A stretch of 11,679 nucleotides of DNA, taken from the NCBI GenBank assembly GCA_903908015.1, contig CAIVQI010000151.1, positions 1 through 11,679 of the forward strand, read 5' to 3'. The stretch is from an uncultured Bacteroidota bacterium (GTDB lineage Bacteria; Bacteroidota; Bacteroidia; UBA7662). Position 1 is the first letter of the stretch. Each line of letters starts with the position of its first letter. Below the pieces are notes generated by a model that was given only the letters and a program-made list of their open reading frames with translations, was not told where the DNA came from and did no database searches. Below, one piece after another: positions 1 through 8,193 of this stretch. The translations under genes and the position numbers were made by a program.

Positions 1-101
1 CGATGGGTCCTCAAGGGATACAAGGTCCGCAGGGTCCGATGGGTCCTCAAGGGAGACAAGGTCCGCAGGGTCCGATGGGTCCGGCTGGTGCAGATGGATA
101 A
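1..101 (+). pseudogene. Upstream part of collagen-like repeat protein, ending at an in-frame TAA
   Basis: This is the same reading frame as the collagen/FISUMP gene that follows. It is open from the window edge and reads as uninterrupted Gly-X-Y triplets (GPQ GIQ GPQ GPM GPQ GRQ and so on) up to a TAA at 99-101. The triplet register carries on unchanged after the stop (GAD, G-stop-P, GAM, GPQ), so the TAA occupies the X position of one triplet. A single C-to-T change from CAA (Gln), a codon used repeatedly in this tract, would produce it. I therefore read 1-1370 as one ancestral gene whose start lies outside the window. It may be a genuine nonsense allele, a sequencing or assembly error in a repetitive tract, or, less likely, two separate genes. 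Confidence 0.5.
3..74 (+). repeat. Two tandem 36-bp collagen-coding repeat units
   Basis: Positions 3-38 and 39-74 are head-to-tail copies of a 36-bp unit encoding twelve residues (four Gly-X-Y triplets). They differ at one base, giving an ATA codon in the first and AGA in the second. Related but more diverged units continue after position 111. Near-identity at the nucleotide level indicates recent duplication, as expected for slippage-prone collagen-like genes. Confidence 0.8.
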
Positions 102-110
102 CCGGGGGCT

Positions 111-1370
111 ATGGGTCCGCAGGGTCCGGCCGGCCCACAAGGGATACAAGGTCCGCAGGGTCCGGTAGGTCCTCAGGGTGCGGCAGGTCCGTCTGGTGAG
201 CAGGGGCTAACCGGGGCAACCGGGGCCACTGGTCCGGAAGGTCCTCAAGGGATAATAGGTCCGGCCGGCCCAGCCGGCCCACAGGGTTTAACGGGTGCAA
301 CCGGAGCCACGGGCCCGCAGGGTCCAGCTGGTCCGGCGGGCACATTCCCCAATGGCTCGATCATCGGCGAGATTAAATATTGGAACGGGAGCAGTTGGGC
401 CTCGTTACCTCCAGGCGGACATGGACAAATGATGTATGCATGCAATGGGGTACCCACCTGGGGGTTTGGAGGGTGCCCCCCTTTGATTACCACATCAACA
501 GCGACATCGATTACTGCAACTGGTGCCACCACAGGAGGTGTGGTCGCGGCCGACGGTGGCGCTTCCGTAACGGCACGTGGGGTGGCTTACGGCCTTTCCA
601 GTGCCCCAACTACTTCTGGAACCATCACGAATAATGGAACGGGTACTGGCTCATTCAGCAGTACATTAACTGGATTAACCTCGTTCAGCACCTATTATGT
701 ACGCGCATACGCAACGAATAGCGTGGGGACGAGCTACGGGAACGAGATAAATTTCACTACCCTATTCGAATGCGGCCTTTCGATGATGACGGATGTTGAG
801 GGCAATACATACAACACTGTTCAGATTGGAACCCAATGCTGGTCACAAAGCAATCTAAAAGTGAGCAAGTATAGGAATGGCGACAACATCCCAACAGGAT
901 TATCGAATTCTCAATGGGGTTCTGCCAGTTCTGGAGCCTACGCCATTTATGACAACAACACATCGAACAACACACTATATGGCAAGTTATACAATTGGTA
1001 TGCGGCCAATGATTCAAGAGGATTGTGCCCAACGGGTTGGCACGTACCATCGGATACGGAATGGGCTTCGCTGATCACATTCCTTGGAGGGTCATCCGTT
1101 GCGGGTGGAAAAATGAAAAGTACAACAGGCTGGAATTCCCCCAACACAGGGGCAACGAATTCCAGTGGTTTTACGGGACTACCTGGTGGAGTGCGGGGTG
1201 GAGGGGGCGTTTATGGTGATTTGGGTAATGTCGGCCACTGGTGGAGTACGACAATTATTGGATCGGCGGGATGGGCGTGGTACCGCAGCTTAAATACGAG
1301 TTTCAATTCTGTGGCCAACAATTCAAATCCCCAAGCTTATGGGTATGCCGTTCGTTGCCTGAGGGATTGA
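111..1370 (+). CDS. Collagen-like repeat / Fn3-like / FISUMP-domain surface protein (3' part)
   Basis: Residues 2-76 are 25 perfect Gly-X-Y triplets rich in GPQ, GPA and GAT, as in bacterial collagen-like proteins. Residues about 77-124 form a linker (GEIKYWNG...) with two Cys. Residues about 125-218 are Ser/Thr/Gly-rich and contain GLTSFSTYYVRAYATNSVG, a pattern of Fn3-like modules in Bacteroidota surface proteins. Residues about 219-419 match the FISUMP (Fibrobacter succinogenes major paralogous) domain: DVEGNTYNTVQIGTQCW, YNWYAA, GLCPTGWHVPSDTEW and a terminal YAVRCLRD. The molecular role of that domain is not established. The protein is probably extracellular. The ATG at 111 is only the first start after an in-frame stop. 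It lies inside the repeat and gives no signal peptide, so the true start is upstream and this product alone would not be exported. I see no separate C-terminal sorting domain. Confidence 0.8.
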   Translation: MGPQGPAGPQGIQGPQGPVGPQGAAGPSGEQGLTGATGATGPEGPQGIIGPAGPAGPQGLTGATGATGPQGPAGPAGTFPNGSIIGEIKYWNGSSWASLPPGGHGQMMYACNGVPTWGFGGCPPLITTSTATSITATGATTGGVVAADGGASVTARGVAYGLSSAPTTSGTITNNGTGTGSFSSTLTGLTSFSTYYVRAYATNSVGTSYGNEINFTTLFECGLSMMTDVEGNTYNTVQIGTQCWSQSNLKVSKYRNGDNIPTGLSNSQWGSASSGAYAIYDNNTSNNTLYGKLYNWYAANDSRGLCPTGWHVPSDTEWASLITFLGGSSVAGGKMKSTTGWNSPNTGATNSSGFTGLPGGVRGGGGVYGDLGNVGHWWSTTIIGSAGWAWYRSLNTSFNSVANNSNPQAYGYAVRCLRD

Positions 1371-1509
1371 TTTTGATGCTCTGGGGATTGATACAGCCGA
1401 AGTGCTCAGGCATGTAAGTCCTGCTCCGGAATGCCATTCCTAAACTCTGGAATGCGTTCAGGTGAGATTAGAGATGAGCAGAGAAGAAGTAAACCATCCG
1501 CAATAGCAC
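1371..1509. other. Convergent intergenic gap with a 13-bp palindrome
   Basis: The gap separates the ends of two converging genes. It contains GGAATG-C-CATTCC at 1428-1440, an inverted repeat with a one-base centre, which is too tight to form a normal hairpin loop. The 9-mer GGGATTGAT occurs at 1363-1371, overlapping the stop codon, and again at 1384-1392. I see no GC-rich stem followed by a T-run on either strand, so no intrinsic terminator is called. Confidence 0.3.
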
Positions 1510-2361
1510 TCACGGGGTTGAGCGATACGGTATGTTCAGGCGTAAGTTTTGGTAGCGGTAAGCCGCAAAAACACCTTCCCCTCCCACTACATTTCGGTGC
1601 ATCACGGTGGGTTCAGCAAAAGGGTTGTCACCAAAGTAATTGAGCCTCAGAAAATGATACCGGTAGTAGTCGCGCCCTGTTGTGGCAAGGCCAACATCGA
1701 GTTTTAGCGAGTCACCCATATTCCCATTAGACAAGTAAACAGGAATGCGGGCGGAGAATTGCCCATTTCGGGCGTCGCGGGTGTCCACAACCTGATTGCT
1801 CTGAACGTAATTGGAAGTGTCGCCCGAAAAAATGGACTCCTCCCGCGCAATCAGGTGGTAGTAGTCGTCGGAACCAGGCAAGTCATCCCAAAATACCTGA
1901 ACAAAATCCTCATTAAAACCGAATGGGTCTTGAATTTGGCCAATTTCGTAGCGGATGACGCTTGCAGACTGACTGGGGATTAAGGTTTCCGCGGTTATTC
2001 GTTCCCCTCGGGGCGTTGTCACCTCCAAACTGCATATAGCGCCGGGTGGCAAAGGAAAGGCGCCCGACGGCACCGAGTACCAACTGCTGCCGCTGTATGG
2101 AACCCGAATGGAACGGCCTTCGCAGTAGAGCATGACCACGGCATCGGACACTGTGTCGCTGCCAGCGATGGGTCTGCTGTAGATGGGAAGAGAGCGGCCT
2201 ACACGGATGTTGATTTCGGGTTCATCGGGCGAAATAAAGCCGTAAACGGCCAAAACGGGGTCGACTTTGGGCAACTGAACATCGGTCACCATCGATTCGC
2301 ATGAGCTGAGTTGCATGATGATGACGAGCCCAATAAGGGTTGTATAGAGGGATGCTTTCAT
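1510..2361 (-). CDS. DUF4249 family lipoprotein
   Basis: This 283-residue protein has a short hydrophobic leader ending in a lipobox (LSSC, Cys21), so it is probably anchored in the outer membrane. The mature start, with PVLAVYGFISPDEPEINIRV, followed by a region giving LEVTTPRGERITAET, fits the DUF4249 family. In Bacteroidota this family is commonly encoded beside TonB-dependent receptors with a carboxypeptidase-like N-terminal domain; its biochemical role is not established. Its ATG overlaps the receptor's TGA by one base (TGATG), which suggests translational coupling. By analogy with SusC/SusD pairs it may act as a surface accessory of the receptor, but that is inference. It is the last gene of the leftward unit and converges on the FISUMP gene. 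Confidence 0.82.
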   Translation of the reverse strand: MKASLYTTLIGLVIIMQLSSCESMVTDVQLPKVDPVLAVYGFISPDEPEINIRVGRSLPIYSRPIAGSDTVSDAVVMLYCEGRSIRVPYSGSSWYSVPSGAFPLPPGAICSLEVTTPRGERITAETLIPSQSASVIRYEIGQIQDPFGFNEDFVQVFWDDLPGSDDYYHLIAREESIFSGDTSNYVQSNQVVDTRDARNGQFSARIPVYLSNGNMGDSLKLDVGLATTGRDYYRYHFLRLNYFGDNPFAEPTVMHRNVVGGEGVFAAYRYQNLRLNIPYRSTP

Positions 2362-4787
2362 CAGAAGGAGATATTGTAGGAAATGGACGGAATGCGCGGA
2401 AACAATGCTACCTGTCGCAGCACCCGCCGGTCACCCCCACCGAAAAAGCCGCCATCGGCCGAACCAATGTAGTAGAAGTAGGGGTTTAGGCGGTTGTAAA
2501 CATTATACACACTCAGCTCAAGGGTTCGTACATAGCCTTTCTTCTGCTTGATGAACTGAAGCCCGAAGTCGAGGCGGTGGTAGGGCGCCATCCGGAATTG
2601 ATTGCGACCCGGGTATTGGTTGACATATGAATAAGTGAACCAGTCCCACGAATCGTCGCGCGGACCGCCTCCAGGCTGGTTGATGGGTGCTGAAAATTCG
2701 CCGACCGGAAGGGTGATGGCGTTGCCTGTGCCATAAACCCAAGTGGCCGATACTTTCACCCCGTCTTTATTGGGGCGCATCTCGCGCGCGGTGTAGTTAC
2801 TCACAACAGAAAAGTCGTGGCGTCTGTCGTAGCGTGCCCAGAAAGGCTGACCACTGTTGAGCTCATCGAACTGAAGGCGAGTCCAGGACAGGGTATAGCC
2901 CATCCAACCCGTCCATCGACCAGACTTCTTCTGAATCATAGCTTCCATACCCTTCGAGTTGCCACGACCACTGGTAACGGCATCCTCCCACCGGAACTTA
3001 TCGGCATCGGCGGCGCCCGGCTCCAGGTTCAGGAATGACGCACCTTCCCGATACGAGATGATGTTATCCATGTCTTTGTGGTAGAGTTCGAAGGTGAGCG
3101 ACACCGGTTTTTTGGGGAAGTCGTAGGCCAAACCGGCGGCGAACTGTTCCGAGCGCTGAGGCTTGAGGTTCGGCGTGGCCGGCACCCAGAGGTCTGTGGG
3201 TAGTCCCGCCCCCGTATTGCTGATGAGGTGAACATACTGGTTCATCAAGGCATAGCCGAACTTGGCCGACCAATTTTTGCGGAAGCGGTAGTTCGACGAT
3301 AAGCGGGGTTCGATGTTTTTGTAGGTGGTGCCCGCCACGGAAAAGGCTGTGAGACGTACCCCTGGCTGGACATTCCACTTCGTATTCAGCTTGATGTCGT
3401 CTTCTGCATAAACCGCATGTTCCCAGGCCCAAATGACGTTATCGTTGGTGCTGTCGATGTTCTCAAAACTACTTTCAAAGGCCAAGGCTGAGGGGTTGAA
3501 GCGGTGCAGGATGGATTGGAATCCGGTGCGAATGCTGTGGTTCTCGCTGGGTCGGTAGTCGATGTCATGTTTGAGGCTGAAATCACGTATGCCGCTTCGG
3601 TAAATGAGCGAAAAGAAATCGGAATTATCAGAAAAAGTGATGTAATTGCGGAAAGTATAATCGGTAAAAATAAGCGAAGTATTGGCAAACAAGCGGTTAT
3701 TGAACATGTGGTTCCAACGCAATGTGCCCGTTGCATTCCCCCAATCGACACCCGCACGGAAGGTTTCGCCGAAGTCGTTGAACCGCAAGAAAAAATTATC
3801 TTTTCCGAAGTAACCACTCAAAAAGATCCGGTTGCGGGCATCTATGTCGTAGTTGAGTTTCGCGTTAAGGTCGTAGAAATAGTAACCGCCATCTTGTCCA
3901 CGCGGAAGGAATGGCCTCACCAAGGCATCGAAGTAGGTGCGCCGGCCGCTGACCAAAAACGAAGATCGGCCTTTGGCAATTGGCCCCTCCACGGTGGCAC
4001 GGGAGGAAATGAGCCCGATGCCCATTTCTCCTTTAACCTCCTCTTTGTTGCCGTCCTTCATATTCAATTCAATCACCGATGATAATCGGCCCCCATAGCG
4101 CGCAGGGAATCCGCCTTTAATGAGGTCTACGCTTTTGAGGGCGTCGCCGTTGAACAAACTAAAAAATCCGAATAAATGGAACGCGTTGTAGACATTTGCT
4201 TCATCCAGAATAATCAAGTTTTGATCGGGACCGCCCCCCCGCACATAAATTCCGGCGTTTCCCTCCCTCCCTTTTTGAACGCCCGGAAGCAATTGTATGA
4301 CCTTGAGGACATCCTTTTCTCCCAGCAGAGCAGGGATCTCCCGTACCTGCTGTATGGGGATGTTGATGATGCTCATTTCCGTGCGTTCGGTTTCTTTTTG
4401 CTGCACCAAATCGCCTTCCACCACGACCTCTTTGAGCAGGCTTTCCGAGGGTTTCAGGCGCGGCGAAAGCGTTTGGTCGCCCGTTCGCAGGTCCACCGTT
4501 AAACTAAGGCGGGTGTATCCGATGTAGCTTACCTCCACTGAATAGGTGTCGGCGGGTAGGGTGATTGAGTAAAAGCCGTACGCATTGGTGGTTGTGCCCC
4601 CACTGCGTGAAGGGAAATAGAGGGATGCGCCGGGAAGCGACTCCCCCGATTTGCCGTCGCGAACGTAGCCACTCAACACGAACTTACCCGCATTGCGGGC
4701 CGTGTTCACCTGCGCAAGAGCAGTTGGGCTCATGGAAAATCCGCCTAAGATCAGCGCGGCCAATGCAACAAGGGTAATGCGGGTCAT
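2361..4787 (-). CDS. TonB-dependent outer-membrane receptor with carboxypeptidase-regulatory-like N-terminus
   Basis: This 808-residue protein has a signal peptide (about 1-26, ending TALAQ). Residues about 37-118 form a CarboxypepD_reg-like beta-sandwich (SGYVRDGKSGESLPGASLYF, then NAYGFYSITLPADTYSVEVSYIGY). The plug domain spans about 138-245, with IYVRGGGPDQNLIILDE and GGFPARYGGRLSSVIE. The remainder is an aromatic-rich beta-barrel ending in Phe, as outer-membrane barrels usually do. Length and order are normal for the family. Such receptors import bulky nutrients using energy from a TonB-ExbB-ExbD complex. The substrate cannot be read from the sequence, and the partner is DUF4249 rather than SusD, so glycan uptake should not be assumed. 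The start lies 6 nt after the stop of the upstream hydrolase gene, and no Shine-Dalgarno sequence is visible. Confidence 0.93.
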   Translation of the reverse strand: MTRITLVALAALILGGFSMSPTALAQVNTARNAGKFVLSGYVRDGKSGESLPGASLYFPSRSGGTTTNAYGFYSITLPADTYSVEVSYIGYTRLSLTVDLRTGDQTLSPRLKPSESLLKEVVVEGDLVQQKETERTEMSIINIPIQQVREIPALLGEKDVLKVIQLLPGVQKGREGNAGIYVRGGGPDQNLIILDEANVYNAFHLFGFFSLFNGDALKSVDLIKGGFPARYGGRLSSVIELNMKDGNKEEVKGEMGIGLISSRATVEGPIAKGRSSFLVSGRRTYFDALVRPFLPRGQDGGYYFYDLNAKLNYDIDARNRIFLSGYFGKDNFFLRFNDFGETFRAGVDWGNATGTLRWNHMFNNRLFANTSLIFTDYTFRNYITFSDNSDFFSLIYRSGIRDFSLKHDIDYRPSENHSIRTGFQSILHRFNPSALAFESSFENIDSTNDNVIWAWEHAVYAEDDIKLNTKWNVQPGVRLTAFSVAGTTYKNIEPRLSSNYRFRKNWSAKFGYALMNQYVHLISNTGAGLPTDLWVPATPNLKPQRSEQFAAGLAYDFPKKPVSLTFELYHKDMDNIISYREGASFLNLEPGAADADKFRWEDAVTSGRGNSKGMEAMIQKKSGRWTGWMGYTLSWTRLQFDELNSGQPFWARYDRRHDFSVVSNYTAREMRPNKDGVKVSATWVYGTGNAITLPVGEFSAPINQPGGGPRDDSWDWFTYSYVNQYPGRNQFRMAPYHRLDFGLQFIKQKKGYVRTLELSVYNVYNRLNPYFYYIGSADGGFFGGGDRRVLRQVALFPRIPSISYNISF

Positions 4788-4793
4788 GATCGG

Positions 4794-6089
4794 TTACATG
4801 GGTGATTTGACCCGCAGAATTTGACCTATTTTGATATGATCATCGGGCAGGTTGTTCCATTTTTTTAGGTCTTCCACCTTCACTTTATAGCGTCTTGCCA
4901 AGCTGTAGAGGGTTTCCTGGGTGAGTACCCTGTGGTAACCCTCCTCAACGGGCGCCTCCATACGCATCCGCTCTGCCTCGGCTGCACCTGGGTCGGCCTT
5001 AGGGATAGAAACGCCTGTTTGTCCACTCGTATGTTGTTTTCTGATGCGTTCGATTTCTTCCAAGGTGGTGGTTTGCAACCGTGTCCGTACATTTTTGCGA
5101 AGCGACAGGGTTTGTCCGGCCACAACCTCTTCCCCCGCCATCAGGTTGTTTTTGAGCCGTAGAGACTTCTCCCGGACGCAGTAATAACGCGCCACATCAG
5201 CCACTCTTTGTCCGGTTGCCATGGTATGACGCTCGACTACCGCCTTTTTCATGCGCTTCTGAAGGAATATTTTTTGGCCGGCTGCCAAACCCACATTCTC
5301 CGAGTAGCCATTGTAGACCAATAACTTCCAAAGTTCGACCTTGTGGCGCGATGCGATGGCCAGCAGATCGTCGCCCGCTTGTGCACAAACGGTACGGGTG
5401 TAGTTGTAGCGGAATTCACCCTCCTGGCAGGGCGATGCGGGGAAATCCCACGGCCAATTTTTGGTGCGGACTTCCACCGGCCTGGCAACAGTACCCGTAC
5501 GGGCTGCCTGCACATAAGGGTGATCGGGTCCGGCAATTTGGTGCAATTGGTGTTCCTCAATGCATTTGATGAGTTTTTGGGCATATTCCGGGTTCGTTGC
5601 ATAGCCTGCGTCCTTTAATCCCTGTGCCCAGGCGGCATAATTGTTGGCTGGCAGGGTAAAGAGGTTTGCGTAGCGTGGACGGCTGCGCAGAAATTGGGCG
5701 TGGTCGCTGTAGGACTCTTGAACGCTTTCGTATTTGCGAAAGCACTCGTTGGGGGCGTCGTCGTCTTTGTAATAGCCCGGACCTGTCCAATCTTTTGTAT
5801 GACATTTAATCCCGAAGTGGTTGTTGGCTTCACGGGCGAGCTGGCTGTTGCCCCGATCGGATTCGATGATGGCTTGTGCCAGGGTAATCGAGGCCGGGAT
5901 GCTGCAACACTGCTCGTTTTTGAGCGCCAACTCACGGTGTTTGAGGATGTATTCGCGGGCATCGGCGGGTGTCGTTTGCCCGGTGGTCATTTGCCCGGCG
6001 GGTGTCGTTTGCCCAACAACCTGGGCTTGCGACAAACAGGCCAATATAAACAGCGCGTAAGCCTGCGCCATCAGGGGTTTTTTGTTCAT
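4794..6089 (-). CDS. Peptidoglycan hydrolase: GH73 glucosaminidase domain with LysM repeats
   Basis: This 431-residue protein has a hydrophobic leader (about 1-26). It is either an ordinary signal peptide or, less convincingly, a lipoprotein signal using Cys18. Residues about 43-185 are a glucosaminidase (GH73/FlgJ-like) domain: ITLAQAIIESDRGNSQLA, with E76 the probable catalytic acid, then NNHFGIKCH and YSDHAQFLRSRPRY. This family cleaves the glycan backbone of peptidoglycan. The C-terminal half has a clear LysM at about 385-428 (LYSLARRYKVKVEDLKKWNNL) and two weaker LysM-like segments near 233-276 and 287-331, which would bind peptidoglycan. GQTTPA occurs twice just after the leader. It is the first gene of a unit with the receptor and the DUF4249 lipoprotein. 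A role in cell-wall turnover is likely. Confidence 0.88.
   Translation of the reverse strand: MNKKPLMAQAYALFILACLSQAQVVGQTTPAGQMTTGQTTPADAREYILKHRELALKNEQCCSIPASITLAQAIIESDRGNSQLAREANNHFGIKCHTKDWTGPGYYKDDDAPNECFRKYESVQESYSDHAQFLRSRPRYANLFTLPANNYAAWAQGLKDAGYATNPEYAQKLIKCIEEHQLHQIAGPDHPYVQAARTGTVARPVEVRTKNWPWDFPASPCQEGEFRYNYTRTVCAQAGDDLLAIASRHKVELWKLLVYNGYSENVGLAAGQKIFLQKRMKKAVVERHTMATGQRVADVARYYCVREKSLRLKNNLMAGEEVVAGQTLSLRKNVRTRLQTTTLEEIERIRKQHTSGQTGVSIPKADPGAAEAERMRMEAPVEEGYHRVLTQETLYSLARRYKVKVEDLKKWNNLPDDHIKIGQILRVKSPM
5964..6014 (-). repeat. Direct repeat encoding two GQTTPA motifs
   Basis: An identical 18-bp sequence occurs at 5964-5981 and 5997-6014, a 33-bp period, with a related shorter segment between them encoding GQMTT. 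It falls between the signal peptide and the glucosaminidase domain of the hydrolase gene and keeps the frame, so copy-number changes would only lengthen a flexible linker. Confidence 0.7.
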
Positions 6090-6234
6090 AGTGATTGGGA
6101 TTGTGGTTTTTAGGTTGATGGGTGGGATTTGTTTGTGCGCGATGAAATGGGGCTTGCTTCGCGATGGCTATTTTCAAATAATGATATGATTTGAAGGGCT
6201 GCTACCAAAGAAACAGTCATCTACATTCAGGGGG

Positions 6235-6242
6235 CAAACATA
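6235..6242 (-). promoter_or_regulatory. Candidate -7 element for the hydrolase-receptor-DUF4249 unit
   Basis: On the minus strand this reads TATGTTTG, an exact match to the Bacteroidota primary-sigma -7 consensus TAnnTTTG. It lies just after the methyltransferase stop codon and about 146 nt before the hydrolase start. I see no clear TTTG-type -33 element at the expected spacing, so the call rests on the -7 match and position. Confidence 0.4.
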
Positions 6243-6259
6243 AGCATTTGGTGGGGTGG

Positions 6260-6898
6260 CTAATATTTACGAATCACGGAAATTCCGTCGCGAAGCGACA
6301 AGATCATTTGATGTACACGGGGGTCTTCGGCCACTTTTTGGGCAAATGCGCGCAGGGCCACCGTTTCGGTGTCGCTGTGTTTGGGGTCGGTCACCTTCCC
6401 GCTCCACAATACATTATCCGCGAGAATGAGGCCACCAGGGCGCAACCGCTCAATCACCAAATCGTAATACAGGCTGTAGTTTTCTTTGTCGGCATCGATA
6501 AAGACCAGATCGAAAGGGCCTTCGATGCCGGGGATGATCTCCGAGGCCGCCCCCCAATAGGTGCGCAACTGATTGGCGCGCCCGCTTTTGGCGAAGAACT
6601 CCTCCACGATGGGTTCCAATTCGGCGTTCACATCGATCGTGTGCAGGACCCCACCAACTGCGAGGCCTTTGGCGAGGCAAAGCGCAGAGTAGCCCGTAAA
6701 TGTGCCCACCTCCAGTATGCACCGGGGCTGCATCAAGCTGCTGATGAGTTCAAGAAAAAGCCCCTGTTGGTGACCCGAAACCATCTGTGGCATGAGGCAG
6801 CGCAGGTGGGTCTGCCGGTTCAACTCTGCCAGCAGGGGGTCTTCGGCGCTGCTGTGGTGTTCGATGTATTCGGTGAGGTGTTTGGGAAAGAAGTCCAT
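6260..6898 (-). CDS. Class I SAM-dependent O-methyltransferase (catechol/caffeoyl-CoA OMT-like family)
   Basis: With the chosen start the protein has 212 residues. Motif I is ILEVGTFTGYSALCLA (E63-A76) and binds S-adenosylmethionine. HTIDVN follows, then FDLVFIDADKENY (D135 and D137) and LILADNVLWSGKV (D161, N162), the acidic and Asn positions that bind the divalent metal in this family. The product methylates a hydroxyl group, but the substrate is unknown. I chose the ATG at 6898 because family members generally begin at this MDFFPKHLTEYIE position. In-frame ATGs at 6946 (11-nt overlap with the M16 gene) and 6976 (41-nt overlap) would add 16 or 26 residues that look unconserved. The gene follows the M16 peptidase gene closely and is probably co-transcribed with it. 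Confidence 0.87.
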   Translation of the reverse strand: MDFFPKHLTEYIEHHSSAEDPLLAELNRQTHLRCLMPQMVSGHQQGLFLELISSLMQPRCILEVGTFTGYSALCLAKGLAVGGVLHTIDVNAELEPIVEEFFAKSGRANQLRTYWGAASEIIPGIEGPFDLVFIDADKENYSLYYDLVIERLRPGGLILADNVLWSGKVTDPKHSDTETVALRAFAQKVAEDPRVHQMILSLRDGISVIRKY

Positions 6899-6935
6899 AT
6901 GGTGAAGGGTAACGTCCTGGATAATTGAATGTTGT

Positions 6936-8171
6936 TTATGTTTCATCGGGCAGCCAGACATATTGACACCAATCATCTATGTCGGGGAGTTGACGGGCTT
7001 CTTCAAGGAGGTCCGCGGCTGTTGTTTGCCGTATGCGGAGAAGCAATTGAGGTAGGGTTTCCACTTCACCGTGGTCGTGTACGGCTTGTCCGAGCGCCAA
7101 CATGAGCCCCTGTCGGTTTTCTTCGCCCAGCATGAGGCGCCCGGCAAACTGTTCTCGGGCCGTGCGTAGGGCGCGTTCGCTGAGCGTGGCGTGTTTCAGC
7201 TTTTTCAGCTCATCGCTCACCAGTTCGAGTACCTTATGTCGCTTTTCTTCGGTACAGGTAAAATAGAGATAAAGCAGTCCGCAGTCAGAATAGGGGGTGT
7301 ATTGGGTTTCGATGCCGTAGACCAGGGCGTTGCGCTCGCGAACCCGCAGGTTGAGCCGCGAGCTTAGTGCATCGCCACCGAGGAGGTGCACCAACATCTG
7401 AAGGGGCAAACGACCCGGATGTTGGGTGGGGTGACAACGTACCCCCAACAGGTTGTGGGCCGAGGATAGAGGCATGCGCTCCTCGCGACGAAAAGGATGG
7501 GGTGATGGAGGGGCGACGCGCGGCGGAGGGGTCGCTCCCTGAGGCAATCTGAGCAGGAAAGGCGCTGCCATGCGCAAGACGGTTGACAGATTTCGTGGCC
7601 CCACATAGCTGAACACTGTGTTTTCTGCTGTGAGGTAGCGCTGTTTATGGTCGATGAGGTGCGTGCGCGTGAGCCGCTTGAGCGATTCTTCCGACCCCAA
7701 GATGGGACGACCCATGCTGCAGCCAGGAAACATCGCTTGCTCGAAAACGTCGAGCAAGCGCTCCTCATAATCGTCGCGGTACTGCATGATCTCTTCGCGG
7801 ATCACCTTCTTTTCGCGCTGCAGTTCGTGTTCGGGGATCAGGGCATCGGCATAGATATCGGTGAGCAACTCCACGGCACGGCGCAGGTGCTTTTGCGGGT
7901 AGCTTGCGTAGAGACAAGTGCGCTCACGCGTGGTATAGGCGTTGAGGTCGCCCCCTACTTCTTCCAGTCGCGTTAGCGTTTGTCGCGCACTGCGCTGCCT
8001 GCTGCCCTTAAACAACATATGCTCCAGCAGGTGGGCCAGTCCCCAGGCATCCTCTTGTTCGTCGCGGCTCCCTACATCGGCCACCAGACCCATGTGTTCG
8101 ACTCCGCTGCCGCGCCATTGCCTGTGGATGATGCGCAGTCCATTTTCGAGCCGGTAAACGGGCGATTGCAT
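6936..8171 (-). CDS. M16 family zinc peptidase (pitrilysin/insulinase-like)
   Basis: This 411-residue protein has the inverted zinc motif HLLEH at 47-51 (HxxEH: two His ligands and the catalytic Glu). The third ligand is expected in EKKVIREEI (E126 or E127). The N-terminal half has the usual M16 features GLAHLLEHMLFKGS and GGDLNAYTTRERTCLYAS. The C-terminal half contains RVRERNALVYGIETQYTPYSDCG, matching the R/Y-containing segment of the second M16 domain. The length fits single-chain M16B peptidases of about 410-430 residues. No signal peptide is seen, so a cytoplasmic role degrading peptides is the default reading. All visible catalytic residues are intact. It is the first gene of a leftward pair with the O-methyltransferase and is divergent from the tRNA-Leu gene. 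Confidence 0.92.
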   Translation of the reverse strand: MQSPVYRLENGLRIIHRQWRGSGVEHMGLVADVGSRDEQEDAWGLAHLLEHMLFKGSRQRSARQTLTRLEEVGGDLNAYTTRERTCLYASYPQKHLRRAVELLTDIYADALIPEHELQREKKVIREEIMQYRDDYEERLLDVFEQAMFPGCSMGRPILGSEESLKRLTRTHLIDHKQRYLTAENTVFSYVGPRNLSTVLRMAAPFLLRLPQGATPPPRVAPPSPHPFRREERMPLSSAHNLLGVRCHPTQHPGRLPLQMLVHLLGGDALSSRLNLRVRERNALVYGIETQYTPYSDCGLLYLYFTCTEEKRHKVLELVSDELKKLKHATLSERALRTAREQFAGRLMLGEENRQGLMLALGQAVHDHGEVETLPQLLLRIRQTTAADLLEEARQLPDIDDWCQYVWLPDET

Positions 8172-8193
8172 AAGTCCCTTACATATTAGTCCC

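Noticed and set aside
1..350. CRISPR-like or satellite repeat
   Set aside because: The periodicity is that of Gly-X-Y coding repeats with no unique spacers; it is a collagen-like coding tract.
3504..4082. 192-codon plus-strand frame inside the receptor gene
   Set aside because: It is antisense to the conserved receptor barrel and plug; its composition is that of a shadow frame with no recognisable domain.
6191..6928. 245-codon plus-strand frame opposite the O-methyltransferase
   Set aside because: The opposite strand carries all methyltransferase motifs; this frame has none of any known family.
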